17,530 nucleotides of DNA from an uncultured Clostridia bacterium. Its GTDB lineage: Bacteria > Bacillota > Clostridia > TANB77 > CAG-508. This document shows positions 1 through 7,371 of this stretch, piece by piece. Position numbers and translations under genes: made by a program. Location of the stretch: assembly GCA_947595555.1 (NCBI GenBank), contig CANQES010000020.1, positions 1 to 17,530 on the forward strand, given 5' to 3'. Within the stretch, counting starts at the first letter, position 1. Every line of letters begins with the position of its first letter. Below the pieces are notes generated by a model, which searched no databases, was not told the DNA's origin, and saw only the letters and a list, made by a program, of their open reading frames with translations.

Positions 1-117
1 CCCCATAATCCTTATTTTTTATTTATTTTCAAAAATATTAATTATCAAAAAAATGAGGATTATGGGGCCGTCCCCAATTCCTCTCCAATTTCTCTCGAAC
101 TCCTTTCCAATGTCTCA
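1..117. repeat. Palindromic repeat element, left-edge copy (truncated by the window)
   Basis: Bases 1-12 are the exact reverse complement of 56-67, so the window opens inside a palindrome whose left arm continues off the edge. Right of the core (GGATTATGGGGCCGTCCCC, 57-75) the sequence decays into 11-bp units on the pattern AATTCCTCTCC (77-87, 88-98, 99-109), ending at the stop codon of the leftward glycosyltransferase (115-117). Read on the minus strand, the core is GGGG-ACGG-CCCC followed by CCTCATTTTTTT, a plausible intrinsic terminator for the glycosyltransferase operon. A second, complete copy lies at 16262-16429. Confidence 0.85.
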
Positions 118-1284
118 AGATTCTATAAAAATTTTCTCATATTTATTTACAACTTTTTCCCAGCTATAAGATTTTTGAATTCTTTCTTTAGCCATAGTAC
201 CATAAAAATTAATTTGTTCTTCATTCATATTTTCTATTGAATTTAATAAAGAACTTAAATTACCATCTTCTTTGTTCCAATACAAAGCGCCATTAGCTGC
301 AACTTCTTTATTAAAATTCACATCTAACAATAAATTTAAATTTGTAGAAGATAGAGCTTCTAGAAGGGAAGGGTTAGTGCCACCAACTTCATGCCCATGA
401 AGATAAGCAAAAGCATTTTTTCGAATGTTATCTAACAAAGCAGAATCATAAATAGTTCCTACAAATTTTATTCGTGAATCTTTATCAAAATTTGTTTTTT
501 GCTTTAGTTCCTCATAAAAGCTATTCTTTTCAATGTTAGTGATAATAACTAGGTTCTTTTTTGTATTAGATTTTATAAATTCTTTAAGCATAGTTTCATA
601 ATTATTTTCAGGAACAAATCTTCCAACAATTAAATAATACTCATTTTGTTTAATACCATTATCATCATACCAAGTTTTGAGCTTGTCAGAGATATCTTTT
701 TCATCAATATTGTTTTCTTGCATATCAGAACCATATGGAATAAAAATTGTATTTAAATTATATTTTTGATATTTTTCATTCATATATTGTTCAATATTGA
801 CAGAATCACAAATTAATAAATCAGCATGTTTGGACATCAATCTTTCGGATAATTTAAAATATTTTTTAATTAACCAATTCCATTTAGCTCTTTTCCATTC
901 AAAGCCATCTGGATTTATATAAAGTTTTATATTTAATTTGTGTAATCTATGTTTATATGGACCAATAAAAGCACCTATTGTAGTACCTAAAACATATACA
1001 ATAGCGTTTTTAATATTATTTTTTTTGATATATTTTATAGTTCTTTCTAAAGACATTAAATCATAATAAATAGCTTTAGCAGAACCAATATTAGGAACAT
1101 TCACATTAAAACATCTCGAATTATTATATTCAAACTCGTTATTATCTTTTGCTAAGCATGCTACATGATATTTTATATGTGAATTTATTTTTCTCGCTGT
1201 TAAGTTTTCTACAAAAGTTTCAAATCCTCCATAATTTGCTGGAATTCCATTTGAACCTATGATAAAAACATGTTTTTCATCCAC
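115..1284 (-). CDS. GT4-family glycosyltransferase with DUF1972-type N-terminus (rhamnosyltransferase-like)
   Basis: Predicted cytoplasmic GT-B glycosyltransferase of 389 residues that would transfer a sugar, plausibly rhamnose, in surface polysaccharide synthesis. The N-terminus IIGSNGIPANYGGFETFVE (residues 9-27) is the hallmark of the DUF1972 domain found in Cps2T/RgpA-like rhamnosyltransferases. The C-terminal half carries a GT4 donor-site pattern, YLIVGRFVPENN near 218-229 and HGHEVGGTNPSLLEALSS near 294-311. The start is GTG at 1284, chosen because AAGGAG lies 8 bases upstream and the N-terminal motif is complete. It lies 22 bases downstream of the GT2 gene, so the two should be co-transcribed. 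Its TGA stop sits at the end of the left-edge repeat element. The family call is firm; the acceptor and sugar are inferred. Confidence 0.85.
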   Translation of the reverse strand: MDEKHVFIIGSNGIPANYGGFETFVENLTARKINSHIKYHVACLAKDNNEFEYNNSRCFNVNVPNIGSAKAIYYDLMSLERTIKYIKKNNIKNAIVYVLGTTIGAFIGPYKHRLHKLNIKLYINPDGFEWKRAKWNWLIKKYFKLSERLMSKHADLLICDSVNIEQYMNEKYQKYNLNTIFIPYGSDMQENNIDEKDISDKLKTWYDDNGIKQNEYYLIVGRFVPENNYETMLKEFIKSNTKKNLVIITNIEKNSFYEELKQKTNFDKDSRIKFVGTIYDSALLDNIRKNAFAYLHGHEVGGTNPSLLEALSSTNLNLLLDVNFNKEVAANGALYWNKEDGNLSSLLNSIENMNEEQINFYGTMAKERIQKSYSWEKVVNKYEKIFIES

Positions 1285-1306
1285 TTTTGCTAACTCCTTT
1301 TTTATT

Positions 1307-2209
1307 TTAAAATTTATTAAAAATAATAGATAATGTCATTTTAAAATTAGTATTATAATTATCAGTTCTAAAATTTTTATTTTTTAATAGCCATTTTTTA
1401 GCCTCTTTATCTTTTGGATAAGCAAGTAAAGCTTCAATAACCTTCCTTGAATCTTCAGTTAAATCTTTTTCATAACCTTTTTTCAATTCTTGGGCGATAT
1501 TGACTCTCATTCTTACTTTATCAATAAAAGCAATTTTGAATTGCCTTTTAAATTTTTGTAATCCATTATCCTTATATCCAAGGACATTATTTGGATGTTG
1601 CCTATATTTTATATAGCTATTATTGTCAATTATAACATGCCCGCCAATTGCGTAACATACTCTGGTAATCCATGAATCATGCATAATAATATAATCTGGT
1701 GTATAACTTTTAATTTTGTCACATAGATTTTTATTAAATACCTGGGTACAACCAGTTGCAAAATTTTTAATCATTTCTCCTTCAAAACAAAAATTACCAA
1801 TTACAGGTTGCGTTTTTATAGTATTTAGATTTTCATCTACAATGTTTAAAGCAGACAAATATAAAGAAGGTTGAGCTTCTTGTCCATGTAGCTTATTAAT
1901 AGCTGAAATTAACTTTTCTGGCTGCCATACATCATCTTGGTCTGCAAAAGCATAATAATCAAAATCCCCAGATTTGTTAATTAAATCTAAAAAACTTCTA
2001 GCTGGTCCTATATTTTCTCCTTGATAATAATTTATATTTGAGTGTGATTTAACTATATCTTGTATGATGTCAACAGTTTTATCAGTTGAACCATCATCTC
2101 GTATTAGTAAAAAGATATCTACATCTCTTTGTTGTAAAATACTTTGTATTTGTTCTTTAATATATTTTTCACCATTATAGGCAGATAATAATACTTGTAT
2201 TTTATTCAT
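1307..2209 (-). CDS. GT2-family glycosyltransferase (RgpB-like rhamnosyltransferase)
   Basis: Predicted GT-A glycosyltransferase of 300 residues for surface polysaccharide assembly at the cytoplasmic membrane face. The N-terminus MNKIQVLLSAYNGEKYIKEQ is typical of family 2. The nucleotide-sugar motif RDDGSTDKT lies near residues 37-45 and the metal-binding region FADQDDVWQPEKL near 88-100. That ADQDDVW form and the overall length match rhamnosyltransferases such as RgpB, so rhamnose is the likely sugar, by inference. There are no membrane segments. The ATG is preceded by AGGAG, and a perfect consensus promoter lies just upstream at 2234-2262. It is the first gene of a leftward two-gene operon with the GT4 gene. 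The substrate cannot be fixed from sequence. Confidence 0.85.
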   Translation of the reverse strand: MNKIQVLLSAYNGEKYIKEQIQSILQQRDVDIFLLIRDDGSTDKTVDIIQDIVKSHSNINYYQGENIGPARSFLDLINKSGDFDYYAFADQDDVWQPEKLISAINKLHGQEAQPSLYLSALNIVDENLNTIKTQPVIGNFCFEGEMIKNFATGCTQVFNKNLCDKIKSYTPDYIIMHDSWITRVCYAIGGHVIIDNNSYIKYRQHPNNVLGYKDNGLQKFKRQFKIAFIDKVRMRVNIAQELKKGYEKDLTEDSRKVIEALLAYPKDKEAKKWLLKNKNFRTDNYNTNFKMTLSIIFNKF

Positions 2210-2233
2210 TTCTAACTCTCCTAATATAGATGT

Positions 2234-2262
2234 ATTATATATTGTAATGGTTATAATGTCAA
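2234..2262 (-). promoter_or_regulatory. Consensus sigma-A promoter of the glycosyltransferase operon
   Basis: On the minus strand TTGACA (2257-2262) is followed by exactly 17 bases and TATAAT (2234-2239), a perfect match to the vegetative consensus. It lies 25 bases upstream of the GT2 start codon. Nothing resembling an operator overlaps it, which suggests strong constitutive expression. Confidence 0.85.
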
Positions 2263-2283
2263 ATAGAAAAATTTACTAAACTA

Positions 2284-2312
2284 TGGAAAAAAAATACAAT
2301 CTATGATACAAT
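2284..2312 (+). promoter_or_regulatory. Likely ftsY promoter with extended -10
   Basis: TGGAAA (2284-2289), 17 bases, then TACAAT (2307-2312) preceded by TG at 2304-2305 (extended -10). The ftsY start codon follows 31 bases downstream, with AAGGAG at 2330-2335. It is arranged back-to-back with the glycosyltransferase promoter. Confidence 0.6.
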
Positions 2313-2343
2313 AAAAAAGCAATAAAGAAAAGGAGAAAAGAGT

Positions 2344-3249
2344 ATGGGATTTTTTGATAAATTAAAACAAGGAATGAATAAGACAAAAAGTTCATTTGAT
2401 GAAAAAATAAGTAATGTATTTCGTAGCTTTAGAAAAATAGACGAAGAATTTTTAGAGGAACTAGAAGACATATTAATAATGTCTGATATAGGAATGGAAA
2501 CATCTGTAAAAATTATAGGACATCTACGAGAAAGAATAAAAAAAGAAAAAATTCAAGATGAAGAAGAAGTAAAACAAGCATTACGCGAAGAAATGCAAAA
2601 AATATTAGAAGTAGAAAACAAAGAATTGCATTTGACAACTAAACCATCTGTTATTTTAGTAATTGGAGTAAATGGAGTAGGAAAAACAACATCAATTGGA
2701 AAAATAGCAAACCGATTAGTAATGGATGGAAAGAAAGTTGTGGTAGCAGCAGCCGATACATTTAGAGCAGCAGCAGTAGAACAATTAGACATATGGGCAA
2801 AAAGGGCAGGAGCTGATATTGTTAAAAGAGATGAAAGAGTAGACCCTGCATCAGTTGTTTATGACGCAATAAAAATTACAAGAGAAAAACAAGCAGATGT
2901 GTTAATTGTAGATACAGCTGGAAGATTGCATAACAAAAAATATCTAATGGATGAATTGAATAAAATCCAGAAAGTAATTAACAAAGAAATGCAAGAAGCT
3001 GATAAGGAAGTACTATTAGTAATAGATGGAACAACAGGACAAAATGCTATTTCACAGGTAAAAGCATTTAAAGAAGAAGCAGATATTACTGGACTAGTTT
3101 TAACTAAGCTAGATGGAACAGCAAAAGGTGGAGTAGTAATTGGAATTGTTGAAGAAAACAAAATTCCTGTAAAGTTTATTGGAGTGGGAGAAAAAATCGA
3201 TGATATGGAGATTTTTGATGCAAATGACTTTGTAAAAGCAATTATATAA
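2344..3249 (+). CDS. ftsY: Signal recognition particle receptor FtsY
   Basis: SRP-receptor GTPase that docks ribosome-SRP complexes at the membrane and hands nascent membrane proteins to SecYEG. The 301 residues have a short N-domain (about 1-90, helical and charged) followed by the SRP-type G domain: P-loop GVNGVGKTT (108-116), DTFRAAAVEQL, DTAGRLHNKKYL, TKLDGTAKGG and a C-terminal GVGEKIDDMEIFDANDFV. The long acidic A-domain of the E. coli protein is absent, as is usual in Firmicutes. ATG follows AGGAG. The next gene starts 13 bases after the stop, so the UPF0182 membrane protein is probably in the same transcript. Confidence 0.97.
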   Translation: MGFFDKLKQGMNKTKSSFDEKISNVFRSFRKIDEEFLEELEDILIMSDIGMETSVKIIGHLRERIKKEKIQDEEEVKQALREEMQKILEVENKELHLTTKPSVILVIGVNGVGKTTSIGKIANRLVMDGKKVVVAAADTFRAAAVEQLDIWAKRAGADIVKRDERVDPASVVYDAIKITREKQADVLIVDTAGRLHNKKYLMDELNKIQKVINKEMQEADKEVLLVIDGTTGQNAISQVKAFKEEADITGLVLTKLDGTAKGGVVIGIVEENKIPVKFIGVGEKIDDMEIFDANDFVKAII

Positions 3250-3262
3250 AGGAGGAAAATTC

Positions 3263-6046
3263 GTGGAAGAAAAAAAACAAGATACAGCAAAACGAAACAG
3301 AATGTTAATAGTTTTACTATTCATAGCTATATTTATAGCCATAAGTTATATTCAGTTGAGAGGGAGCTTTTTAGAATATCAAGAATTAGGAGAACAATAT
3401 ACAGAGGTATTTTATACAAATCTTACTTATAAATATGCTATTATGTTGATTAATTTTGTTGTCCTATACTTAATCATATACTTCACAAATAAAGGAATAA
3501 AAAAAGGATTAAGACCATTCTTTGTAAATGAAAAAAAGCCAATGCCAAAGCTACTAAATAAATCATTAGCATTAGTAATATCAGCAATTACAAGCATTAT
3601 TGTAGCATCTGTTTTGATGCAGAAAATAATGTTAATGATAAATAGCACGTCATTTGGGATACAAGATCCAATATTTGGTTTAGACATTGCTTATTACATA
3701 TTCCAAAAACCAGTAATAGAGGCATTTGTATTATACTTTACGGTTTTATTTGTTGGACTATCTATTTATATGGCATTATACTATGTAATTATATTCAATA
3801 GATTTTTTGATGGAATTGACGGCAAAATGTTCAAAGAAAGTCTATTCATGAAAAAGCTAATGAGAAATATTATGCTAGTAATTATAGGAATTGCTCTTAT
3901 GACTATTTTGAATTCACAAAATACAATGTATGGAACATTACTAACAATTAATAATAGTATTGACATTATAGGAGCAGGAATGATAGAAACAACCATACAA
4001 CTATGGGGATATATTATTTTTGCATTTGTCATTATAATATTTGCTTATAGAGCTATGAAGAACTTTAAAAAAGAAAATACCAATGGAGTACTTAAAAATT
4101 TAGCAGTAATACCAGGATATTTAATTATACTATTCTTAATAATGTTAATAACAGACTTATTATTTGTAAATTCAAATGAATTAGATAAAGAAAAAGAATA
4201 TATAGCAGAAAACATTAATAATACAAAAAATGCTTATAATATTAATATAGAAGAAGTCAACTTAGAAAATTCAGGAACGATAACAAGTAGAGAGGTGCAG
4301 GAAAATTATAATGTTATTCAAAATATTCCAATCGTATCTCAAGACTCAGTACTAAAAACATTAGAAGATAGTCAGACAGGGACAGGATACTTTTCTTATA
4401 GAAGTGCAAATTTAGCAAAATATAGAATTAATGGAAAAGATGAAGTAGTATATATAGCACCAAGAGAAATAAAAAATACTGGAAGAACTTATAATAATAA
4501 AACATATGAATATACACATGGCATGGGTCAAATCATAGTATCTGCCACAGAAAATTCAGAAACAGGGAATGTGCAATATATACAAAAGGAGATTGAAGGA
4601 GAAGACGAAAAAATACAAGTAGAACAACCACGTATTTATTTTGGATTACAGACAGAAGGAATTGTAGCAACAAATGCTAAAAATAAAAAAGAATATGATT
4701 ATACAGATGAAAATGGAACAGATCATATTTCAAACTATCAGGGTAAAGCGGGATTGCAATTAGGATTCTTTGATCGCTTGATTTTAGGAATCACAAAAGG
4801 TGACATTAATTTAGCTTTTAGTAATGAAATTACAGAAGAAAGTAAAATTCTAATTAATAGAAATGTTATTACCAGAGCAAAAAAAGCATTGCCATATCTA
4901 ATTTATGATGAAAATCCATATACAGTTATAACAGATGAAGGAAAAATAGTATGGGTTATTGATGCTTACACAGTATCTAGCAACTATCCTTATTCACAGT
5001 TTACAAATATTATACATGATGGCATGAGGGAAAATATTAACTATATTAGACATTCTGTAAAGGTAATTGTAGATGCATATGATGGCAATATAACTTATTA
5101 TATAACAGATAGATCAGATCCAATTGCCATGGCATATAGACATATATATAATACTCTATTTGCAGACTTAAATGAAACAATACCAGAAGACATTGCAAGT
5201 CATTTTGTATATCCTAAATTTTTATATAATGTGCAATCAGACATATTAAAAATATATCATAATGTAAAACCAGATGTATTATATAGAGCAGACGATTTAT
5301 GGGACATTGCTAAATATAATAGTGTAAAATCATCTAAATCAACAGGAATATATATGAATCCATATTATACAATGGTAAAAACGCCAGAAGGAGAAAAATT
5401 TGGATTAGTCCAAATATATACACCTAATGAAAAGCAAAATGTAATTTCTTATTTAGTAGGAAGTTCAGAAGGAACAACTAACAAACTAAAATTATATAAA
5501 TTTTCAGCAGATAGCAATATGGTAGGCCCTATGCAACTAGATAAGCAAACAGAAGAAGATGATGTAATATCAACTGAATTAGAATCGTTAAATACAACAG
5601 GAACAAGATTAACAAAACAAATGTTAATTGTGCCAGTTAATAATACATTATTGTATGTAGAACCAATATATCAAACACTATTAAATGAATCAGATATACC
5701 AATGCTAAGAAAAGTAATTGTAGCTTCTGGAAATAAAGTAGCAATTGGCGATACTTTGGAAGTAGCACTTGAAAATTTACTTTCTCAAAATGCTGTAGAT
5801 ATAGAAGTCGAAAATACAGAAGATATTGAAGGGCTAATTGAAACTATCATAAAAGCAAATAAAAATCTAGATGATTCTATGAACAACAAAGACTGGGAAA
5901 TGATGGGAAAAGACGTTCAAAAATTACAAGAATTAATTAAGTCACTAGAAACATTGAAAAAAGAAGAAGATAAGAAAAAAGAGGAGAATAATACTAGTGA
6001 TAATACAATAAATGATACTAATACAAATTCAATTGAAGAGGAATAA
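3263..6046 (+). CDS. UPF0182 family large membrane protein
   Basis: Conserved membrane protein of unknown function, 927 residues, matching the UPF0182/COG1615 family in length and plan. About seven hydrophobic helices occupy the first 305 residues (near 14-30, 57-73, 100-122, 148-178, 198-215, 240-262, 282-304). A large, probably extracytoplasmic domain follows (about 305-850), containing MAYRHIYNTLFADLNETIPE and repeated aromatic blocks. The last 60 residues are charged, with KKEEDKKKEE and a Ser/Asn/Thr-rich acidic tail. The start is GTG, 6 bases after GGAGG. It follows ftsY by 13 bases, suggesting co-expression. Family assignment is confident from the layout; no biochemical role can be stated. 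Confidence 0.9.
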   Translation: MEEKKQDTAKRNRMLIVLLFIAIFIAISYIQLRGSFLEYQELGEQYTEVFYTNLTYKYAIMLINFVVLYLIIYFTNKGIKKGLRPFFVNEKKPMPKLLNKSLALVISAITSIIVASVLMQKIMLMINSTSFGIQDPIFGLDIAYYIFQKPVIEAFVLYFTVLFVGLSIYMALYYVIIFNRFFDGIDGKMFKESLFMKKLMRNIMLVIIGIALMTILNSQNTMYGTLLTINNSIDIIGAGMIETTIQLWGYIIFAFVIIIFAYRAMKNFKKENTNGVLKNLAVIPGYLIILFLIMLITDLLFVNSNELDKEKEYIAENINNTKNAYNINIEEVNLENSGTITSREVQENYNVIQNIPIVSQDSVLKTLEDSQTGTGYFSYRSANLAKYRINGKDEVVYIAPREIKNTGRTYNNKTYEYTHGMGQIIVSATENSETGNVQYIQKEIEGEDEKIQVEQPRIYFGLQTEGIVATNAKNKKEYDYTDENGTDHISNYQGKAGLQLGFFDRLILGITKGDINLAFSNEITEESKILINRNVITRAKKALPYLIYDENPYTVITDEGKIVWVIDAYTVSSNYPYSQFTNIIHDGMRENINYIRHSVKVIVDAYDGNITYYITDRSDPIAMAYRHIYNTLFADLNETIPEDIASHFVYPKFLYNVQSDILKIYHNVKPDVLYRADDLWDIAKYNSVKSSKSTGIYMNPYYTMVKTPEGEKFGLVQIYTPNEKQNVISYLVGSSEGTTNKLKLYKFSADSNMVGPMQLDKQTEEDDVISTELESLNTTGTRLTKQMLIVPVNNTLLYVEPIYQTLLNESDIPMLRKVIVASGNKVAIGDTLEVALENLLSQNAVDIEVENTEDIEGLIETIIKANKNLDDSMNNKDWEMMGKDVQKLQELIKSLETLKKEEDKKKEENNTSDNTINDTNTNSIEEE

Positions 6047-6054
6047 ATTGAAAT

Positions 6055-6092
6055 AAAAAAATCCACTATAATATTAAAAAGGTGGATTTTTT
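6055..6092 (+). terminator. A/T-stemmed hairpin after the UPF0182 gene, overlapping the next ribosome binding site
   Basis: AAAAAATCCAC (6056-6066) pairs with GTGGATTTTTT (6082-6092) around a 15-base loop. It resembles a weak intrinsic terminator for the ftsY-UPF0182 transcript. The right arm also contains the GGTGG that serves as ribosome binding site for the next gene (ATG at 6093), so it may instead, or also, control translation. The loop contains TATAAT (6067-6072). Confidence 0.6.
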
Positions 6093-6384
6093 ATGTGGTT
6101 AAAAAAGAAAAAAATAAATTTATTAGAAAAGTCAATAGAAAAGTTAAGTGATAATTTAGAAAAAAGTAATTATATAGAATGGGCATATTTATTGCGGAAA
6201 TAAAAAGGAGATTATCGTGAGAAATTTAATTGCTGGTATTTTTAGAGGGGTTGGAATAGGTATAGGAGTTACAGTAATTACAGCAGTATTAGTGATATTA
6301 TTACAAAAAATTGTAACATTAAATATTCCAGTTATTGGAGAATATATTGCAGATATTGTACACATTGTAGAAAAAAGCAGATAA
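6093..6384 (+). CDS. DUF5665-family small membrane protein, split by a +1 frameshift at CGG (6195-6197)
   Basis: Frame one (ATG 6093, stop 6201-6203) gives 36 residues, including LEKSIEKLSDNLEKSN and ending EWAYLLRK. A second frame entered one base later gives GNKKEIIVRNLIAGIFRG and then a hydrophobic segment and LNIPVIGEYIADIVHIVEK, ending at 6384. Joined by skipping C6195, they make one 96-residue protein with the plan of DUF5665 proteins: a charged amphipathic N-terminus, a glycine-rich LIAGIFRGVGIGIG membrane helix and a conserved NIPVIGEYIADIV tail. The second half could also start independently at GTG 6217, which has AAGGAG 6 bases upstream. No function is known for the family. It may be a true frameshift gene, a sequence error, or two cistrons. 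Confidence 0.75.
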
Positions 6385-6396
6385 TAATTTGTTCTA

Positions 6397-6426
6397 TTGC
6401 AAAAACAAAAAATACTATGATATAAT
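6397..6426 (+). promoter_or_regulatory. upp promoter with extended -10
   Basis: TTGCAA (6397-6402), an 18-base spacer, then TATAAT (6421-6426) with TG at 6418-6419 forming an extended -10. It begins 13 bases after the DUF5665 stop and lies 35 bases upstream of the upp start codon. No pyrimidine-sensing attenuator (PyrR-type antiterminator) is visible in the short leader. Confidence 0.75.
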
Positions 6427-6460
6427 AAGCAAAATAATAAATAGAAAGAGAGGAAGAAAA

Positions 6461-7087
6461 ATGGATCCAGTCGTTTTAAAAAACCCATTAATTCAACACA
6501 AATTATCAATTATCAGAAACAAAAAAACAGGAACCAAAGAATTTAGAGAAATTATAGGAGAAATAGCTACATTTTTATGCTATGAGGCAATGTCAGATGC
6601 AGAATTAGAAGAAGTTGAAATAGAAACACCAATAGGAAAAACAAAAGCAAAGCAATTAAATGAAAACAAATATGCATTTGTACCAATTTTAAGAGCAGGG
6701 ACAGGAATGTTGGACGGATTAATCAATGCAATTCCAAATGCAAAAATAGGGCATGTAGGACTATACAGAGACGAGGAAACATTAAAACCAGTTCGTTATT
6801 ACTATAAAATGCCAAAAGACATTGCAAATCGTGAAGTAATTGTATTAGATCCAATGCTTGCAACTGGTGGGTCAGCATCAGATACAATAACAATGTTAAA
6901 AGAAGATGGGGTTAAAAAAATCAAATTTTTATGTATTATATCAGCACCAGAAGGAATAGAAAGATTACAAAAAGAACATCCAGATGTTGACATATACACA
7001 GCTTCCATTGATGAAAAACTAAATAACATAGGATACATTGTACCAGGTTTAGGAGATGCAGGAGATAGAATTTTTGGAACAAAATAA
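6461..7087 (+). CDS. upp: Uracil phosphoribosyltransferase
   Basis: Pyrimidine salvage enzyme that joins uracil and PRPP to give UMP in the cytoplasm. The 208 residues match the family length. The PRPP-binding loop VLDPMLATGGSA is at about 128-139, the flexible loop region LRAGTGMLDGL at 77-87, and the uracil-binding C-terminus GYIVPGLGDAGDRIFGTK is intact. The reading frame is open back to 6389, but ATG 6461 is chosen: it has GAGGAAG just upstream, lies downstream of a good promoter, and gives the conserved short N-terminus. It is monocistronic, with its own terminator. Confidence 0.97.
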   Translation: MDPVVLKNPLIQHKLSIIRNKKTGTKEFREIIGEIATFLCYEAMSDAELEEVEIETPIGKTKAKQLNENKYAFVPILRAGTGMLDGLINAIPNAKIGHVGLYRDEETLKPVRYYYKMPKDIANREVIVLDPMLATGGSASDTITMLKEDGVKKIKFLCIISAPEGIERLQKEHPDVDIYTASIDEKLNNIGYIVPGLGDAGDRIFGTK

Positions 7088-7089
7088 AG

Positions 7090-7128
7090 AAAATTGCCAA
7101 ATTGAATTTAATTCTTTTTGGCAATTTC
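7090..7128 (+). terminator. Intrinsic terminator of upp
   Basis: AAAATTGCCAA (7090-7100) pairs with TTGGCAATTT (7118-7127) around a 17-base loop, 3 bases after the upp stop. The stem is symmetrical in A and T, so it may also end the leftward microprotein transcript. Confidence 0.7.
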
Positions 7129-7142
7129 TAATTTTGATTTAA

Positions 7143-7244
7143 TTATCTACAGTTGTTATTATTTTGTTTTTCATTGTTATTGTTTTGGTTGTTATTGTTG
7201 TTTTTATTATTGTTGTTGTTCTTATTATTATTCTTATCTGACAT
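7143..7244 (-). CDS. Asparagine-rich microprotein (33 residues)
   Basis: Short leftward gene: ATG at 7242-7244, TAA at 7143-7145. The product begins MSDKNNNK and ends QNNNNCR; by my count 21 of 33 residues are Asn, with Lys, Gln and a single Cys near the end. Support for it being real comes from a strong ribosome binding site on the minus strand (GGAGGTGG, 8 bases before the ATG), an upstream non-coding region, and a terminator-like hairpin after the stop. It should be hydrophilic and disordered. I do not recognise a family. A spore-associated or structural role is possible but not shown by the sequence. The low-complexity codon run (AAC/AAT) could instead be a slippage-prone tract. Confidence 0.6.
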   Translation of the reverse strand: MSDKNNNKNNNNNKNNNNNQNNNNEKQNNNNCR

Positions 7245-7314
7245 TGAAATCCACCTCCACTTCAGTTCTCAAAAATAGTTTAACCGATTAAATTTAAAAA
7301 TATACAATAGATAT

Positions 7315-7354
7315 TTGTCTTTTTTTTACATTTGATATATAATGTGAATATAAT
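7315..7354 (+). promoter_or_regulatory. murD promoter region (two overlapping -10 boxes)
   Basis: TTGTCT (7315-7320), 17 bases, TATAAT (7338-7343) is the better candidate. A second set, TTTACA (7325-7330), 18 bases, TATAAT (7349-7354), would start transcripts right at the ribosome binding site (GGTGGAGG, 7357-7364). The tandem arrangement leaves a very short leader. Confidence 0.65.
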
Positions 7355-7371
7355 AAGGTGGAGGCAGAAAA

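Noticed and set aside
6389..6460. 24-residue N-terminal extension of Upp
   Set aside because: It overlaps the promoter -35/-10, lacks a ribosome binding site, and is not in the family.
7149..7232. Simple trinucleotide satellite rather than a gene
   Set aside because: Not fully excluded, but the frame is flanked by a strong ribosome binding site and contains non-repeat start and end residues, so it is listed as a gene at moderate confidence.
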